NCBI GenBank assembly: GCA_963854835.1 | Contig: OY978525.1 | Span: forward strand, 16,338,309-16,402,308 | DNA from: Megamerina dolium | Taxonomy: Eukaryota; Arthropoda; Insecta; Diptera; Megamerinidae | Reading direction: 5' to 3' | Length of the DNA stretch: 64,000 nucleotides | Shown: positions 38,440-50,879 of the stretch, piece by piece | How the letters are laid out: each line of letters begins with the position of its first letter | Position numbering within the stretch: the stretch's first letter is position 1 | Notes under the pieces: generated by a model | What the model was told of the DNA's origin: nothing | The model's database searches: none | What the model saw: the letters and a program-made list of their open reading frames with translations, nothing else | Program-made: the position numbers and the translations under genes

Positions 38440-39015
38440 GTTTTGAATGGAACTGGTTAAAGGAGTGTGGTGAACAAATGAATAAGTAACTTACGAATGA
38501 GTCTGGAGCACACTTCAATATGGAATCTTCGACGTTTTTGCCATATCTTACACAAGTATTTACAGATCGTTTTAAAATTCCATTGTATTTAAAAAGCCTG
38601 GCCTTAAGAACAAAATGATTTTAGACTAATTGTACATTTTGAACAAAACTACCCGGAATCAGCAACTCAAAAATACTTTCGAAATATTCATACAATACTC
38701 GAAATACAAAAGCTTTTCTTTTGTGATAACTTAGCTATATTATGAGCGCTATTTGCACCATAATTATAATAAATTATATTTACCCTTCTTTCTTCGCCAT
38801 CAATTATATTTAAACGTTATGCGTCTTTCTTCGCCGAAGTTTTTTTACAGGCTTTTTTTCGCCGTTATTCTTGAGCTCGCGTCTTTCTTCGTATGCACCG
38901 ACGATATGTATCAAACATATATCCACATTCGCAGCGTATAATTCAGTAGGTGCAGGCCAACTGTAACGACATTTTTTAATACTCTCCAACAGTTGGTAGC
39001 TGACAGCACTTATTC
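38440..39015. other. Unassigned DNA holding the inverted partner repeat
   Basis: Apart from the 38885-38904 inverted copy and GGCGAAGAAAGA-type motifs at about 38785-38840 (minus strand), nothing is recognised. Confidence 0.4.
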
Positions 39016-39017
39016 TA

Positions 39018-39080
39018 TTCTTTGTCACAGAAGCCTTTCAGATGCTTTCTCATGGCAAATTGTTACAATTGGAAGAATTG
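39018..39080 (-). mobile_element. Short SINE body fragment
   Basis: TTTGTCACAGAAGCCTTTC, TTTCTCATGGCAAATTGTTAC and GGAAGAATTGC match the SINE body on the minus strand over about 60 bp. Neither head nor tail is visible. Confidence 0.55.
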
Positions 39081-40234
39081 CTTATTCCATAGGCCAGAAT
39101 CAGAACCATCACATTCTTTTTCAAAATGGAATTCAGTGCTTTTGAATATTTTTCCAAGTACGTGTTCAAATAAATGGTCCAATCGTTATTGACATTACGA
39201 TAATACGATCCTCTAATAAGTCCTTCTTGCGACTTATCAAATTATAAAGAAATTGGGATTACGCAAACCACTTTCGTTCAATTTCGATAACAAATTGATG
39301 TTAGTTTTCTTCAATCAATCGACATTGAATATTTTTGCAACGATCATCAAATTTATGTGGAATTGAATGTATGCTTCATATAAAATTCTGTATGTATTAC
39401 AAATGTTTTAAGTTGGCGTTAAATTTTTGTCTGAAAATAAATACGAAAATGTTTCATGTTGCAATATATATTGGACTCTGTACGTAGAAGTATGTATATG
39501 AATGTAAAAATCCTTTATAAAATAATATTCGATGTACTCTATCTAACTCGCCAATTTCTCTATGAGTATTTCAATTCACAATAATAATGTTGCATAAATA
39601 TTATGACAAATGTAACAAACCAATTCAAAAACTAAACAAAAAACAAAATACAAAAAAAAATTATAATACAATATGGGGGTGCTCCTCTCATTTCTTTAAG
39701 AATGAAATATGAATTACGTATGAATACAAGTATATAGAAATAGTATATAAACAATATATTTAATGTAAAAATAGCAACAATAACGAAAAATTGAAAAATC
39801 AGTATTTACTTTGGCATAAGCAAAAGGATAGCAGGTTCCACTCTGTTGATATTTGTTGCATCAGCAAGCAGAGAATAACAATCATATAATATATATATAT
39901 ATATACGCAATAACATAACTATAGTAATATATATACTCAGAAAAATCATATTTATGCAATAACAATAATATAAATAAGTAGTAGTGCAAGAGCGATACGA
40001 AGCAAGTACCAAAATCTAAAATTTTTGTTCATATTTACTCGTAGTATTTGGTAACAATATCAGTCCTCCCCATTCATATGGCCAATGTGCAAGAAAGGAA
40101 TGTGTCCCAAATATTGGTACAACTCTATTAAAAGTAGTGTATGAAAATACAATGGATGTGTCAGTATAGTGTTGCTAACAATTTATGAAATTATCTTACA
40201 TGTACTACATATATGGATGGGTATGCAGCTAGTG
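39081..40234. other. Intergenic DNA, no gene seen
   Basis: AT-rich, with a short (AT)n run at about 39888-39905. No domain recognised. Confidence 0.5.
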
Positions 40235-40236
40235 TA

Positions 40237-41450
40237 CGAGCGCTGTCCCAGAACTACCCGACCTGACATATAGATGGTGGCAGTAGTTATAAAAAAATTA
40301 CTTTGGTGAAAAGTGGCAACCTTATAAAATATATGTTTTAAATTTCTAGGCGTCACGTTTTTTAGTATTTTATTTTTTTGGAGCCATTGAAAGTTTACGA
40401 CCTCAGTGAATTTATAAACATGGAGAAAATTGGTCACCGTTAAGTAATTCAATAATTTCATTTGAAAGGTCTTAGTCCAACAAATATTCAAGCCGAACTA
40501 GATTCTACTCTGGGGAGTCACATTTGGTGGTAGAGTTTAAACGAGGACGTACGAGCTGCCAAGACGAACACCAAAGTGGTCGACCAATTGAGGTGGTCAC
40601 TCCAGAAACGGTTAAGAAAATCCTCAAAATCGTACTGGATGATCGCCGGCTGAAGGTGCGTGAGCTAGGTGAAATTGCAAGCATTTTAAAAAGTGCTATA
40701 CATCGTATGTTGACCGAAAATTTCGAGATGGAAATGCTGTGTGCAAGATGGGTGCCGCGTTTGCTCACAATAGAACAAAAACAACGTCGTGAAGATGTCT
40801 CTATCGAGTGTTTGGCGATGTTTCACAGTAATGATTTGGGGCCGATTCTTAATCATGGATGAGACATGGGTCCACCACTTCACACATGAGACAAAGGAGC
40901 AATCAAAACAGTGGACTAAAATGGGAGAATCGTTTCCAAAGAAGGCGAAGACAGTTTCATCTGCAGGCAAGGTTATGGCGTCTGGTTTTTGGGATGAACG
41001 TGGGATAATTTTTATTGATTATCTTTAAAAAGAAAAAACCAATCAACGGAGAGCATTATACTAATTTGTTGCAGCGTTTAAGTGATGAAATTAAACAAAA
41101 AAGGCCGCATTTGGTGAAAAAGAAAGTGTTGTTTCATCAAGACAATGCACCAGTTCACACATCTGCTATTGAGATCGCCAAAATCAATGAGTTAAAGTTC
41201 TTTTAGATTATTTTCTATTTTCAAATTTGAAAAAATGGCTTGCTGGTAGAAGATTTGCAAACAATAAAGAGGTGGAGTCTTCGGTAGATGGCTATTTTAA
41301 TGAGCTAGACAGGTCATACTATAAACAAGCTATAGAATATCGCTGGGAAAAGTGTATGAAGCTAAAAGGAGACTATGCTGAGAAATAAAGAAAAATTTTC
41401 CCAAATTTGTTGTCTTCCTTTTAGGTCGAGTAGTTCTGGGACCGTCCTCG
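40237..41450 (+). mobile_element. Irritans-type mariner (1214 bp) with a deletion at the third catalytic block
   Basis: The inverted ends are CGAGCGCTGTCCCAGAACTAC at the left and the inverse of GTAGTTCTGGGACCGTCCTCG at the right, with TA at 40235-40236 and 41451-41452. The transposase runs on the plus strand from about 40400: RPIEVVTPETVKKI, CARWVPR.LT, MDETWVHHFT (first Asp, 40856), KVMASGFWDERGIIFIDYL, and KKKVLFHQDNAPVHTS (second Asp). ELKFF then joins almost directly to DYFLFSNLKKWLAG-like sequence. The HPPYSPDLAPS block is deleted, destroying the 34-residue spacing. Other frameshifts occur near 40520, 40790 and 41028. Motifs resemble Himar-like irritans mariners. Confidence 0.93.
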
Positions 41451-41452
41451 TA

Positions 41453-41812
41453 TATGTAGTACTATGCGGGTGGTATGTAGTATATTTCTGTTGTACCTAT
41501 GGAAAAATGTGTGCTCAAATAAATGCTCTGCATGAATTGTTACACAAGAGCGGATTATTGGAGGGATGTTGTGTTAATAAAGTCATACATAGGATTGGTA
41601 TTTAGTCAACACATACTTTCCAAACTCTCTGATATAAAGTGGTCGTTTTTTGAAACCAACTTACTTATTCCATAAGAAGTAAAATTCTACATGCATGGGT
41701 GAAAATAAATGGCAATTAGATGTAGCCAAATATACTTGTGAATATGCTTAAGCAGTACTTCCCAGCTAAGCGCCTTTAGTGTCTCCTTGGCTGGTATTGC
41801 ACGATGTCTTGG
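41453..41812. other. Unassigned DNA
   Basis: No feature recognised. Confidence 0.4.
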
Positions 41813-42043
41813 TGCAATTTTAGCGAGAAAAATCACTTTGGCCTGCCTTTCTTTGGAGCAAATTATGGTTCAATTCAAATAATTGACGAGTTGGCTAGTT
41901 CACTAGTAACAATTTCACCTCATTTAAGAATGCAATTTTAGCGAGAAAAATCACTTTGGCCTGCCTTTCTTTGGAGCAAATTATGGTTCAATTCAAATAA
42001 TTGACGAGTTGGCTAGTTCACTAGTAACAATTTCACCTCGTTT
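41813..42043. repeat. Near-perfect 118-bp tandem duplication
   Basis: The block beginning TGCAATTTTAGCGAGAAA occurs at 41813 and again at 41931 and is almost identical through TTTCACCTC, so the period is 118 bp. The high identity means a recent duplication. It is not part of a recognised coding sequence. Confidence 0.95.
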
Positions 42044-44210
42044 CACTAGAAAGCAACACGACAATTCCAGAAAACACACGGTATTGCCTTCTTTCTGAAA
42101 CGATTTGGACTTGCGGTAGACTTGACCGGTTTGTTGGGGCTGATATATGGGTCATTATAGAGTTAAGAACAAAATTTACAAATATTGGTTTTTTCTTTCA
42201 GTACAATCATTGGGTGATTATTTTGCTTCGAAATTCGAAGGGAATAACTAAGGAATAGCGGAGTATTCAGTATGTCAGTAGTATTGACACCACTGGAGTC
42301 CCCTTTAGGTGTACTTGTATATACAACATTGCTAAAAATCTTTGCGGTTTTCTTTACTTCTATTCTATGGTCTCTGCATATATATGTATACCACATAGTC
42401 GTTGCAACATAAGAGTATGATATGTAATAATTTTTATATTTTTGCTGTGATTTCTTGTGTTCTTTCGGCAGTTTTGGTGTTTTCCATTTTTTGGAGAAAG
42501 CATTGTGGAATCGCACTTTTTATTTGTTTTGTTCTACGCAAACAAGCAAAGAGAGCACTTTTGCTTGGATGGCATTGGCATGCCACAGCATGGCGTTGTG
42601 ACAGCTGCAACAGTGGTGAACGTGTACATGAATTTATTTAAATGTTTTGTAAATATTTTCATTTTTGCTTATGTATTGCTTTGTTATTATTATTATTATT
42701 ATTTATTTTTGCGTTGTGTTATGAATTTTATTTTTTATGTATAAAATATATAAGAGGAAAAATTTATATAAAAAACAATTGAGTAGATTTGGGTATTTAA
42801 AAAAACTATTTATATTATTTCCTTTTGTTAGGATTTGCTTCAAATTATAATTATTGATAGTGAAGGTTGCATAAATTCATTTAATTGGAGCGTGAAATGA
42901 TGATTTGAAAGTCTAACACCAAAGACTCTTTTTTTTAGCTAAAGCTAAACTACATTAAATAACGAATGTATTGGAAGAAAGTTTAGATATTTCTCGACGA
43001 TTTTTTAACATATTAGGTGTGCGATAAAGGCTTCATTAAAAAATATGGACACTACACAATGAGGTAATTTCCAAAATAGAATATAGAAATATCGGATTAT
43101 CCTCATGTAAATCAGAAAACTTGGAACAAGATAACTTTATAAGTTTGAGAATTAATCTATCTGCTATTTTAAATTTTAGTTTATTACACTATGCAACAAT
43201 TTGATGGTCATTGTCTAGGGGGCGAACCAAACCAGTCTCAAACAATAGCATTTGACTTCAGTAATAAAAGCCCTTTCTGCCCCACGTCACAATTTTTTTT
43301 ACAATCGTTTAAAATATTGTTTTTTCGGTTCAAAGTAGAATCATAGAATTTGAAAATTTATATGTAAAATTAATTTTGTTAGTTTGTTTGTAGTCAAATG
43401 CTATCGTTTGAGTCTGTTTTGGTTAACCCGTTCGTTAACCGTTGAGGACCATTGATACTTCCATCGACAATTTCCTTTCCCCAAATTCTTAATATGCTCG
43501 GTTTATTAGTGAGAGACAGGTGTTATAAAACGTAATAATTTTGGGAGTTAAGTACAGAAGTACAGAATATCAGTAAATTATTACAGTTGGAGCTGAAGCC
43601 TGCATGCTTTTCACTTCGGATAATCCTCTTATCCTTGGTGTTTTCCAGAAAAATATTTTATGCAAGATCTTTTGACCTGTTTGCGTTGGTGGCGAGTACC
43701 GAATAGGGGACGAAAATAAAGAAGATGACCCAACCTCTAGTGAAAACTCGATACTGAAGAACTAGACAGTGCTTGGAATCTCTTACTAATGCTATTGAGC
43801 GAAGGACACAAAATCGAACGAAATCCATTGTAATCGCCAGGAAAGAAAAATTCCAGATCTTGGTATATTTTCGCCCTAAGATCTGTCTGATAATCCGTTA
43901 CTTCAAGAATCCTATGAATACCACAGCTTTTCCAAAAGCATAGCCATATTTACTCATTTCGTCCATATACGAAAAAGTACTGTTATTATATGAAATTAGC
44001 CGTATTTGTAACAACAGTAATTTGTCAAAGAATCAAATCTCTTGATTGTCGTATTAGCTGAACCAGCTGATAGATGTTTAAAGTAATATTTTGTTTTTAT
44101 GGCGGCTTCAAGAATAGCCTACCTCTGAACTGTCGACAAATAAATTTATTATTGTATAGTTTAAATGATATTTTCGTTACTTTGAGGCTCTATTTTAAAA
44201 AATTGTTACA
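42044..44210. other. Intergenic DNA, no gene seen
   Basis: The somewhat GC-richer stretch at 43580-43900 may be an old repeat, but no motif is recognised. A (TTA)n run lies at about 42687. Confidence 0.45.
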
Positions 44211-44342
<132 letters not shown>

Positions 44343-44469
44343 ATTCAAAAATAGGAAGTGTATTCTGTACAAGCAATTCTGTATTGATCGAAAAAAATAG
44401 TAGTCAGAGGAGACATATGGACTATATGATGGGTGGGGTAGGACTTCCCATTCGCTATTTTCGGAGTAC

Positions 44470-45010
44470 GTTTTAACGGGTTGTGCAACAAGTAGCCGTG
44501 CATCGTCTTAATGGCAAATCAATGGATTGTGTTTGGTCGCCCATTTTTTGGATTAATGCTCTCTTGAATTTTATGAGTTCTTATTGGTAGCGTTCCGGTT
44601 TCACCCGACTTTAGCAGTGCGTAATACACCATACCCTTGTGATCACACCAAATACACAGCATCACCTTCGAAAGATGGTCTCAGCTCTCAGATATGACAT
44701 TTTCCCATTTTCTGAATCATACCGATGTTGAATCACTCCCAAAAATTAACCAAGCTCCTTTTGAGTTTGACACGAGTCTTCGTCCAATAAATCCACCAAT
44801 TCAGCGTCTTTACACTCTTTATTGCTAATATCAAAATCACCACTTTTGAATCGTATAAACCAAAATGCTCAACTTTAAAAAGCATGTTCTCCATAAGCCT
44901 CACACAGCATGCAGTTTTCTTCAGATGAAAATAAAAAAGCAAAGCTTCCCGCGAATGGGATTTTGAAGGCAAAAAACTCGAGTAACCTAACGATGACGTT
45001 TCAACATGAA
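44470..45010 (-). pseudogene. Truncated mariner-like transposase
   Basis: The minus strand at about 44972-44733 encodes an N-terminal-like piece (FYFHLKKTA, then SVKTLNWWIYWTKT, with the look of a degraded mariner helix-turn-helix). Next, at about 44670-44590, VMLCIWCDHKGMVYYALLKSGET matches the KVMLCIWWDxxGxVYYELLKxGET block of D,D34D mariners. The catalytic blocks around it are missing. Subfamily is not certain; no inverted repeats were found. Confidence 0.65.
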
Positions 45011-46379
45011 GATAGTTGCCACCTTATCTGATGCAATTTAATACTACTAACGATCTCTGTTGAAAATCGTTTAAAATATACTTGTAAATGCAATATAATA
45101 TTGGTGCAATATTTACTGTTGCACGGTCCCCAAAGTTTAACTCTTTCGGGAGGATCAGAAGATTGTTCGGATATCGAAATGTGAGAGGACGTGAGAGTAA
45201 CTTTGAGAGAGTGAGAGTAACAATATTATCATCATAGCTATTATGTTTTATCTTTTCTAATTTCATTCAATTTTCACCTTTCATTACTTATGCTCAATCA
45301 TAAAATGTTAAACTTTTCAAGGTAAGAAAGTCAAACTAACGATTAACCTTTGCTTTTATTTTTTCTTACTGTATGTACATGATATTTCTACAAACTATTA
45401 ATAATGTACTATGACCATAGCACTGTATAAAATACAGTATAGTAGCAATATATATACAAATGTGTAGTTAAAGATTATTGCAATTGTATGTAGTAATTTA
45501 TTGAGTACGTCGTACATAGTCATAGTTATTATTCGTAGTAATTTCCGTTTTTGAACACCTAAAAGTGCTACCACATACATTTTAATACCATTTTGTTCTC
45601 TCTTCCACATTCTTCTTGTAGTCACTCTTGTGCCCATATTCGCTTTTTAACCGTAGTTGTAAAATTTACGGTTTAATTGCTTTGCTATGTGTATGTTACG
45701 TACTACACCACTATGCGACTATTACGAACTAAATGTATGTCAAATTTTCTTGCTTTATACCACACAAAAAAAAAAAAAAAAAAAAAAAAAACAAATGAAA
45801 ATATGCTTTAGAGAGTGTGGCGGGAAAAGAGAAAACATTGCAATATTTATCTGCATATGCATATGCAAGCCATACAATAACAACAGCATTAGCAATATGT
45901 AAAAGGAAATGTGAAATGCTTGAGAACACATCAACAGTTGCAATGTTGCCAATTTATAACCATTGTGAATGCACATACCATATATATGTAGATAAATATG
46001 TATGTTTGCATGTATGCGTGTATATGCGATGTTTCCTTTTTTGTCTGTATGCTCAACTGAGAACACTCATTAAGTCCTAATGATGACGCAATTGCAGCAG
46101 CAGCATCATCATTATTGCCGCACAGTCAGTCGTGTAACGCGAATATTCTACTTGTCTAGGTCAATAAGTTCTTACAAAATCTATATGGTGGTGCTTGTAG
46201 TATAGAAATATTTTGATGATGGAGGAAAATTTTAACTGCCTCAGCGAAAAGTACAAAATGTAAATAATTTCAAGGATTTTTTTTCGAAAGAAGCAAAAGA
46301 AAATTTCAAATCTGGACCCATAAACTTTTTTAGCCTTTACAGTCTTCCTAAAAACATAAATTTTCTAAGGGTAATGGGT
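45011..46379. other. Intergenic DNA, no gene seen
   Basis: A 25-base A run lies at about 45767-45791. Open frames here have no domain. Confidence 0.5.
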
Positions 46380-47300
46380 AATGCCCTTAAGAGATGAAGA
46401 TAGCGAATAAGTATGCTTGGAGGAAAGGGAGCTCAAATATACATTATACCATTCTAAAGGCTTTTTCCTGTGCTCTTATAGTATTATTAGACAGTTTTCA
46501 GGTGCTTTTGCGTTCATTTTGTTTTGGTGAGCAACCTCAAGAGCTGTAGATAAAGAGTAAGCAAGGGTCGATCATACATTTCAGCAGTCTAGGGTCAATT
46601 TCTGTTTTTATTAGTCAATTTCTATCAAGTTTGTCTTTATTTTGTGAAAGAGCCCCTCAGAGCCGTGAAGATGGGGGGTAAATACGTTTAGATATTATGT
46701 TGTGGAGCAACGTTGTGTGAGGTTTGGTCATAAATTTTACAACTCGAGTTATAGTTTTGTATTCATAAATATTATTGTAGTTTGAATAATATTGTAGTTT
46801 TTATAAAATTTTATTTCATCGCTGCCAGGGTGCTCCTAGAGGGATGAAGTTTAAGTTATACTAAGGAATATTTTTTCTGAACATTTTTACATACTATTAT
46901 CACATCTTAGAGTGCTCCCATACAAAATGAATGCCATCTGAATCATCTGCTTACTGAAAAATAATCTAAGATTTGACCAGGAACCGCCCATAGAGCAGTG
47001 AACCGTGTATGACCGACTTGCCGTAATTTTTTCTAGACAGTATTTTCAAAGAAATCTGTCTACAATCTATCGCTATCACTTAAGAGGCTCTCTACAAAAT
47101 GTGTGCCTTTGAAAAAAATAAAATAAACTGAGAAAGTAGGATGATCTATGCACCTACTTTCTCAGATTTGACCAAGAATCGCCCATAAAGCCGTGAAATG
47201 TATGACCGACTTGCCTTAATTTTTCATCGACAGTATTTTCAAAGGAATCTGTCTACAACCTATCGCTATCACTTAAGACGCTTCTCCACAAAAACTGAGA
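46380..47300. repeat. Diverged tandem array, 120-195-bp units
   Basis: The core CCCATAGAGCnGTGAA, or a weaker form, recurs at about 46384, 46537, 46656, 46833, 46989 and 47183. The last two units are clear copies with a 194-bp period: ATTTGACCAGGAACCGCCCA and ATTTGACCAAGAATCGCCCA, then GTATGACCGACTTGCC and CTATCGCTATCACTTAAGA in both. Earlier units are much more eroded. Confidence 0.65.
47128..47165. repeat. Perfect 13-bp inverted repeat (hairpin)
   Basis: CTGAGAAAGTAGG (47128-47140), a 12-nt loop, and CCTACTTTCTCAG (47153-47165) form a perfect stem at the junction of the last two array units. A further CTGAGAAAGTTGG copy lies at about 47298. Confidence 0.85.
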
Positions 47301-47334
47301 AAGTTGGTGGGTGTAAGCGGAAGGAAGTTCATCT

Positions 47335-47491
47335 TGGCAAATTTTTATTGTCGCAAGGATCAACAAGTGATTGACGAAAGGTGGGCACCGTTTGAAAAAA
47401 AAATCTTCGATCTCGGTCGATGATCGATCACGATCACACGATCGACTACTCAGAGGGTCACCATTCTAACGACTGAGCTATGGCACCCAAT
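47335..47491 (-). mobile_element. Divergent tRNA-headed SINE, likely a different subfamily
   Basis: From 47489 on the minus strand, GGTGCCATAGCTCAGTCGTTAG gives a head and A box close to the main family. The next segment (ACCCTCTGAGTAGTCGATCG) differs, and the B box is not clear. The body resembles the family only around CCTTTCGTCAATCACTTGTTG. It is short and has no tail. Confidence 0.5.
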
Positions 47492-49100
47492 ATGAATATG
47501 AATCAATATGTGAAATTGCACAATTTTTTTGTAAGAATTTATTGATCTACTTTCGAACATTATTGCTAACACAAACACTCATGCTTTCTGATCATCGTGC
47601 GGTAATAATTGCTACATATAATTTCTGTATACGTCAGCTGCCAGCTAACTAGTTATGTAGTACGAGTAGTGCAATATTTAGCTGCAACATTCCAATGCCA
47701 ATACTTTGGCAACAATATTACCACATTTACATGCACTCGTACATATTCCTTGTGCGGGGAGTTCACATGTAAATGCATGTATTGTACTATACTATATGCG
47801 AGTATGTAGTTTCAATGTTAATATTCTTTGATAATGTTGCTGGTAGCTAGTGTTGTGTTGGCTCGATGTTATTTTCCCAATGTTGATGTTGCTACTTTGC
47901 ATTTCATAGAATCACATCTTCGTAATTTCTTTCTTTTCTGCTATACATAGTAGACGAATACACGTAAGTATAAGGGCACTAGTATGTTTAATGTCAGTTG
48001 CATACATATCTCTTAGCACCACCAACACTACCATCATTGCCACCACCACCTCCACAACGAATTGCTTTAGCCCATTAAGTAGTAGGTATGGATGCTTGCA
48101 ATGATGATACTTGGAAGCTTATCCAATTGATGTTATATTTTTGCATGTTCTATGTAGCAAATAAATTGTATGACGATTGCCAGTCATTTTTCGAAAGTAT
48201 TTTGGTTTGTTTTATTTTCTCAATGCACCAACACAACGGGATGGAGGTAAAATCACAATTGGTTGCGGCATTTGGAAAAAGATGAAAATTCATTTTCTTC
48301 ATCATTCATATTAGGGACTGTGTCAAAAATGAAAAAACAGAGAGTGAAGCTCAACAAAAATCGTTCTATAAGGTTAAATTGTATGTTCTTCAAATCTCGC
48401 TTAAGACATATGCACAATAGTAATACGTATCAAGTAGTACTTAAATAACATCCGTTTGGCATTCAGATGTTGTTTGACCCTAGAAGCGTTTCAAAGTGTT
48501 AAAATATCACGAAATCATAGGTACTTATTGTTACCCTCTATATATTATTTCTAATACTGCAGCTCTGTAATGCTTCTATTGCTATATTCGTATGAGTATA
48601 AGCATTGCAATTGATAAATGAAGTTTTAGTAGCTTTTGACCCACTAAATAAATTGTTAAAGTTTTCTTAATGTTGCTGGATTACGAGTATGTTTATGTAG
48701 TACAGTAAGAAAGACAAAACACTAGAGGGACCCATCGAGTGTTACCTACACAAACAAATAGAAGATAAGTAACATTTGGCATTGAGTGGTGGAAATTGTT
48801 GATGTATATTAATTTTATATTATATGTAAGTAAGTAAGTATGTAATTGCATATAGATATGGTTTTATAATTGTTCTTGTTTTTGTCTTTTGCTAAATTAT
48901 ATCACATTGCTACAGGGCAATAAGTTGGTTACTTTAAGAAATTATTACATTTCTTTGAGTACTTTTGTAATTACAAGTGTGTGTGTGTGTATTCTCTGAT
49001 TTGAACGATTATAATAATTTGAAGAAGTTTCAAATAGACAAGCAGCTAAGCGAAATGCCACAATAAATATTTAAATATATTTAAAAAGAGCATAGGTTGG
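47492..49100. other. Intergenic DNA, no gene seen
   Basis: AT-rich, with short (GT)n and (AAGT)n runs at about 48822 and 48978. No domain recognised. Confidence 0.5.
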
Positions 49101-49124
49101 TGAATATATGCAGAAAGCAGAAGC

Positions 49125-49976
49125 ATGACAGATCTTTTCAAGTACTTGTATAAAAACTTAGACGATGGGGTGGACGAAAAAAAAAAACAGCAATATCACT
49201 TGAAAATATCCCAACGAAGCATTCGACGTATATACTTCCTAAATGAACTCAAGATAAAGCCTTACAAGTTTCAAGAGGCACACGATCTTACACCAATGCA
49301 ACAAAAAGTTAGACTCGAAAGAGCAAAGGACTTGTCAGGCTTGCACGAACGAAGCGAATTTCCAAACATTGCGTTCTCTGATGAAAAAGAATTCTGTATT
49401 GAGCTGTTCATAAACTCTCAAAATGATCGTGTTTACTTAACTGAATGCACTTCCGAAAATTTGAGATTACGAATGGCCACCTGAAGTAATTTTCCATCTC
49501 AAGTAATGGCATGGGCAGCTGTGACCGCCAATGGATGCTCTCCAATCATTTTCATCGAGCCTGGTATTAAAGTCAATACGAGCTATTATCGGAAAAATAT
49601 TTTGGAAGTTGCTTTAGAGTCTTGGGCACGCAAACATTTCGGTCGTAGATCATGGATGTTCCAACAAGACTCAGCATCGTCTCATAAAACTCGTGTGAAC
49701 CAAGAATGGTTAAAAAATCATTTTCTACACTTCATTTCGTCCGAAAGAATGGTTTTCGAGTTCGCCATATGCAAATCCGATAGATTATTACATCTAGACC
49801 ATTTTGGAGAGCAAGATGAGGACTAAAAAATATGCCAGTATGGATGCGCTGAAGAAGCCATTATTCGGGAATGGGCCAAAATACCGGAAGATCACATTCG
49901 TGAAACATGCAACTCATATTTTAACCGTTTGAAGGGCATAGTCAAGGCAAAAGATGGCCACATCGAGCTAGAGTGA
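49125..49976 (+). pseudogene. DD37-type Tc1/mariner transposase relic
   Basis: In order: QRSIRRIYFLNELKIKPYKF (helix-turn-helix end), LTPMQQKVRLERAKDL, NIAFSDEKEFCIE (first Asp), VMAWAAVTANGCSPIIFI, MFQQDSASSHKT (second Asp, about 49668), then after a frameshift at about 49750 SSSPYANPIDYYI (third acidic residue), and IREWAKIPEDHIRETCNS to the stop at 49976. The gap between the last two acidic residues is 37 residues if the frameshift adds or removes a single base, as in D,D37D/E (maT or ITmD37) elements rather than D,D34D mariners. At least one stop and two frame changes inactivate it. Inverted repeats were not found. Confidence 0.8.
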
Positions 49977-50339
49977 ATGTATTTTGAAATTTTGATTATT
50001 TCCACAGTTTTTGTGATTTGAATCAATAAAAAATAATTTCACACGAAAAAGGTATTGTCGCGTGAATAGGTAACACTTGAATCGCCTCATTTCAAGGAAT
50101 CTCCGGAGACATAGAAAGATATATATATTCGTGATCAGCGTAATTTTAATTTTCAGTTTAACGATGTCCGTCACCTGGCTGATTCTCATGATAACTTGAG
50201 CAAATATTGAGTTATTTTGACGAAATTTGGCATAGGTAATCTAAGATTGATATTGGGCATGGTTGGTCAACCGCGACGTCCACACGAAGCGTTCAAAGCG
50301 ACTAACCTTGGAATTTTCAAAATCTTTAATTTGCTATAA

Positions 50340-50512
50340 CTCATTTAATAGAGCGTAGAGGTATATTATACTACTACATAAGCTCACCAGAAATGGGCGA
50401 GCCACGCCTACTGTTTTCAGAAGCCCCCAAACAAAATAACCGAATTTCTTTAAAATTTAAACCGCTGTAACTTTGGCAGTTCTTTGCCTAGAGCAATTAC
50501 AATTGGCATTTG
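50340..50512. repeat. Copy of the dispersed GAGCCACGCC repeat
   Basis: GGCGAGCCACGCCTACTGTTT, then CCCCCAAACAAA and TTTAAACCGCTGTAACTTTGGC, match the 37.3-38.2 kb units. After the SINE, the next unit (GCGAGCCACGCACACTTTT at about 50920) continues, showing that the SINE entered the array. Confidence 0.6.
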
Positions 50513-50522
50513 GGTTAATATT

Positions 50523-50879
50523 ATAAAAAAAAAAATAAATATGTGGCACTTAAAGCCCCAAAGGGCTCATTGGCCGAGCTTCTCTACCATTACTGTTGTG
50601 CGTCTTAAATTTGGACAGTATTAGGAGGGACCTACTTATTTTAGCCGGTTCCGAACGGCAGAACACTTGTGACATAACTTTTTCTGAGCTTTGTCACAGA
50701 GTTCTTTAAGAAGCTTTTTCATGGCAAGTTGTTACTGTCGACAGAATTGCCAATTGCTTGCCGACAGGTGGGTGCCATTCGAAAGAAAAATCTTATCGAT
50801 ATTAAATTTGTTATGCATTAGCCGGGGATTGAACCACGACCTACAGATCAGAAGGCGAACACACTAACGACTGAGTTAC
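50523..50879 (-). mobile_element. tRNA-derived SINE, full-length, with target duplication
   Basis: A 357-bp copy on the minus strand with a 10-bp duplication GGTTAATATT at 50513-50522 and 50880-50889. The head is CGTAACTCAGTCGTTAGTG, with a B box GGTCGTGGTTCAATCC (one G fewer than the reference). The body is close to the reference copy. The type A tail is followed by an A-rich run. Confidence 0.9.
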
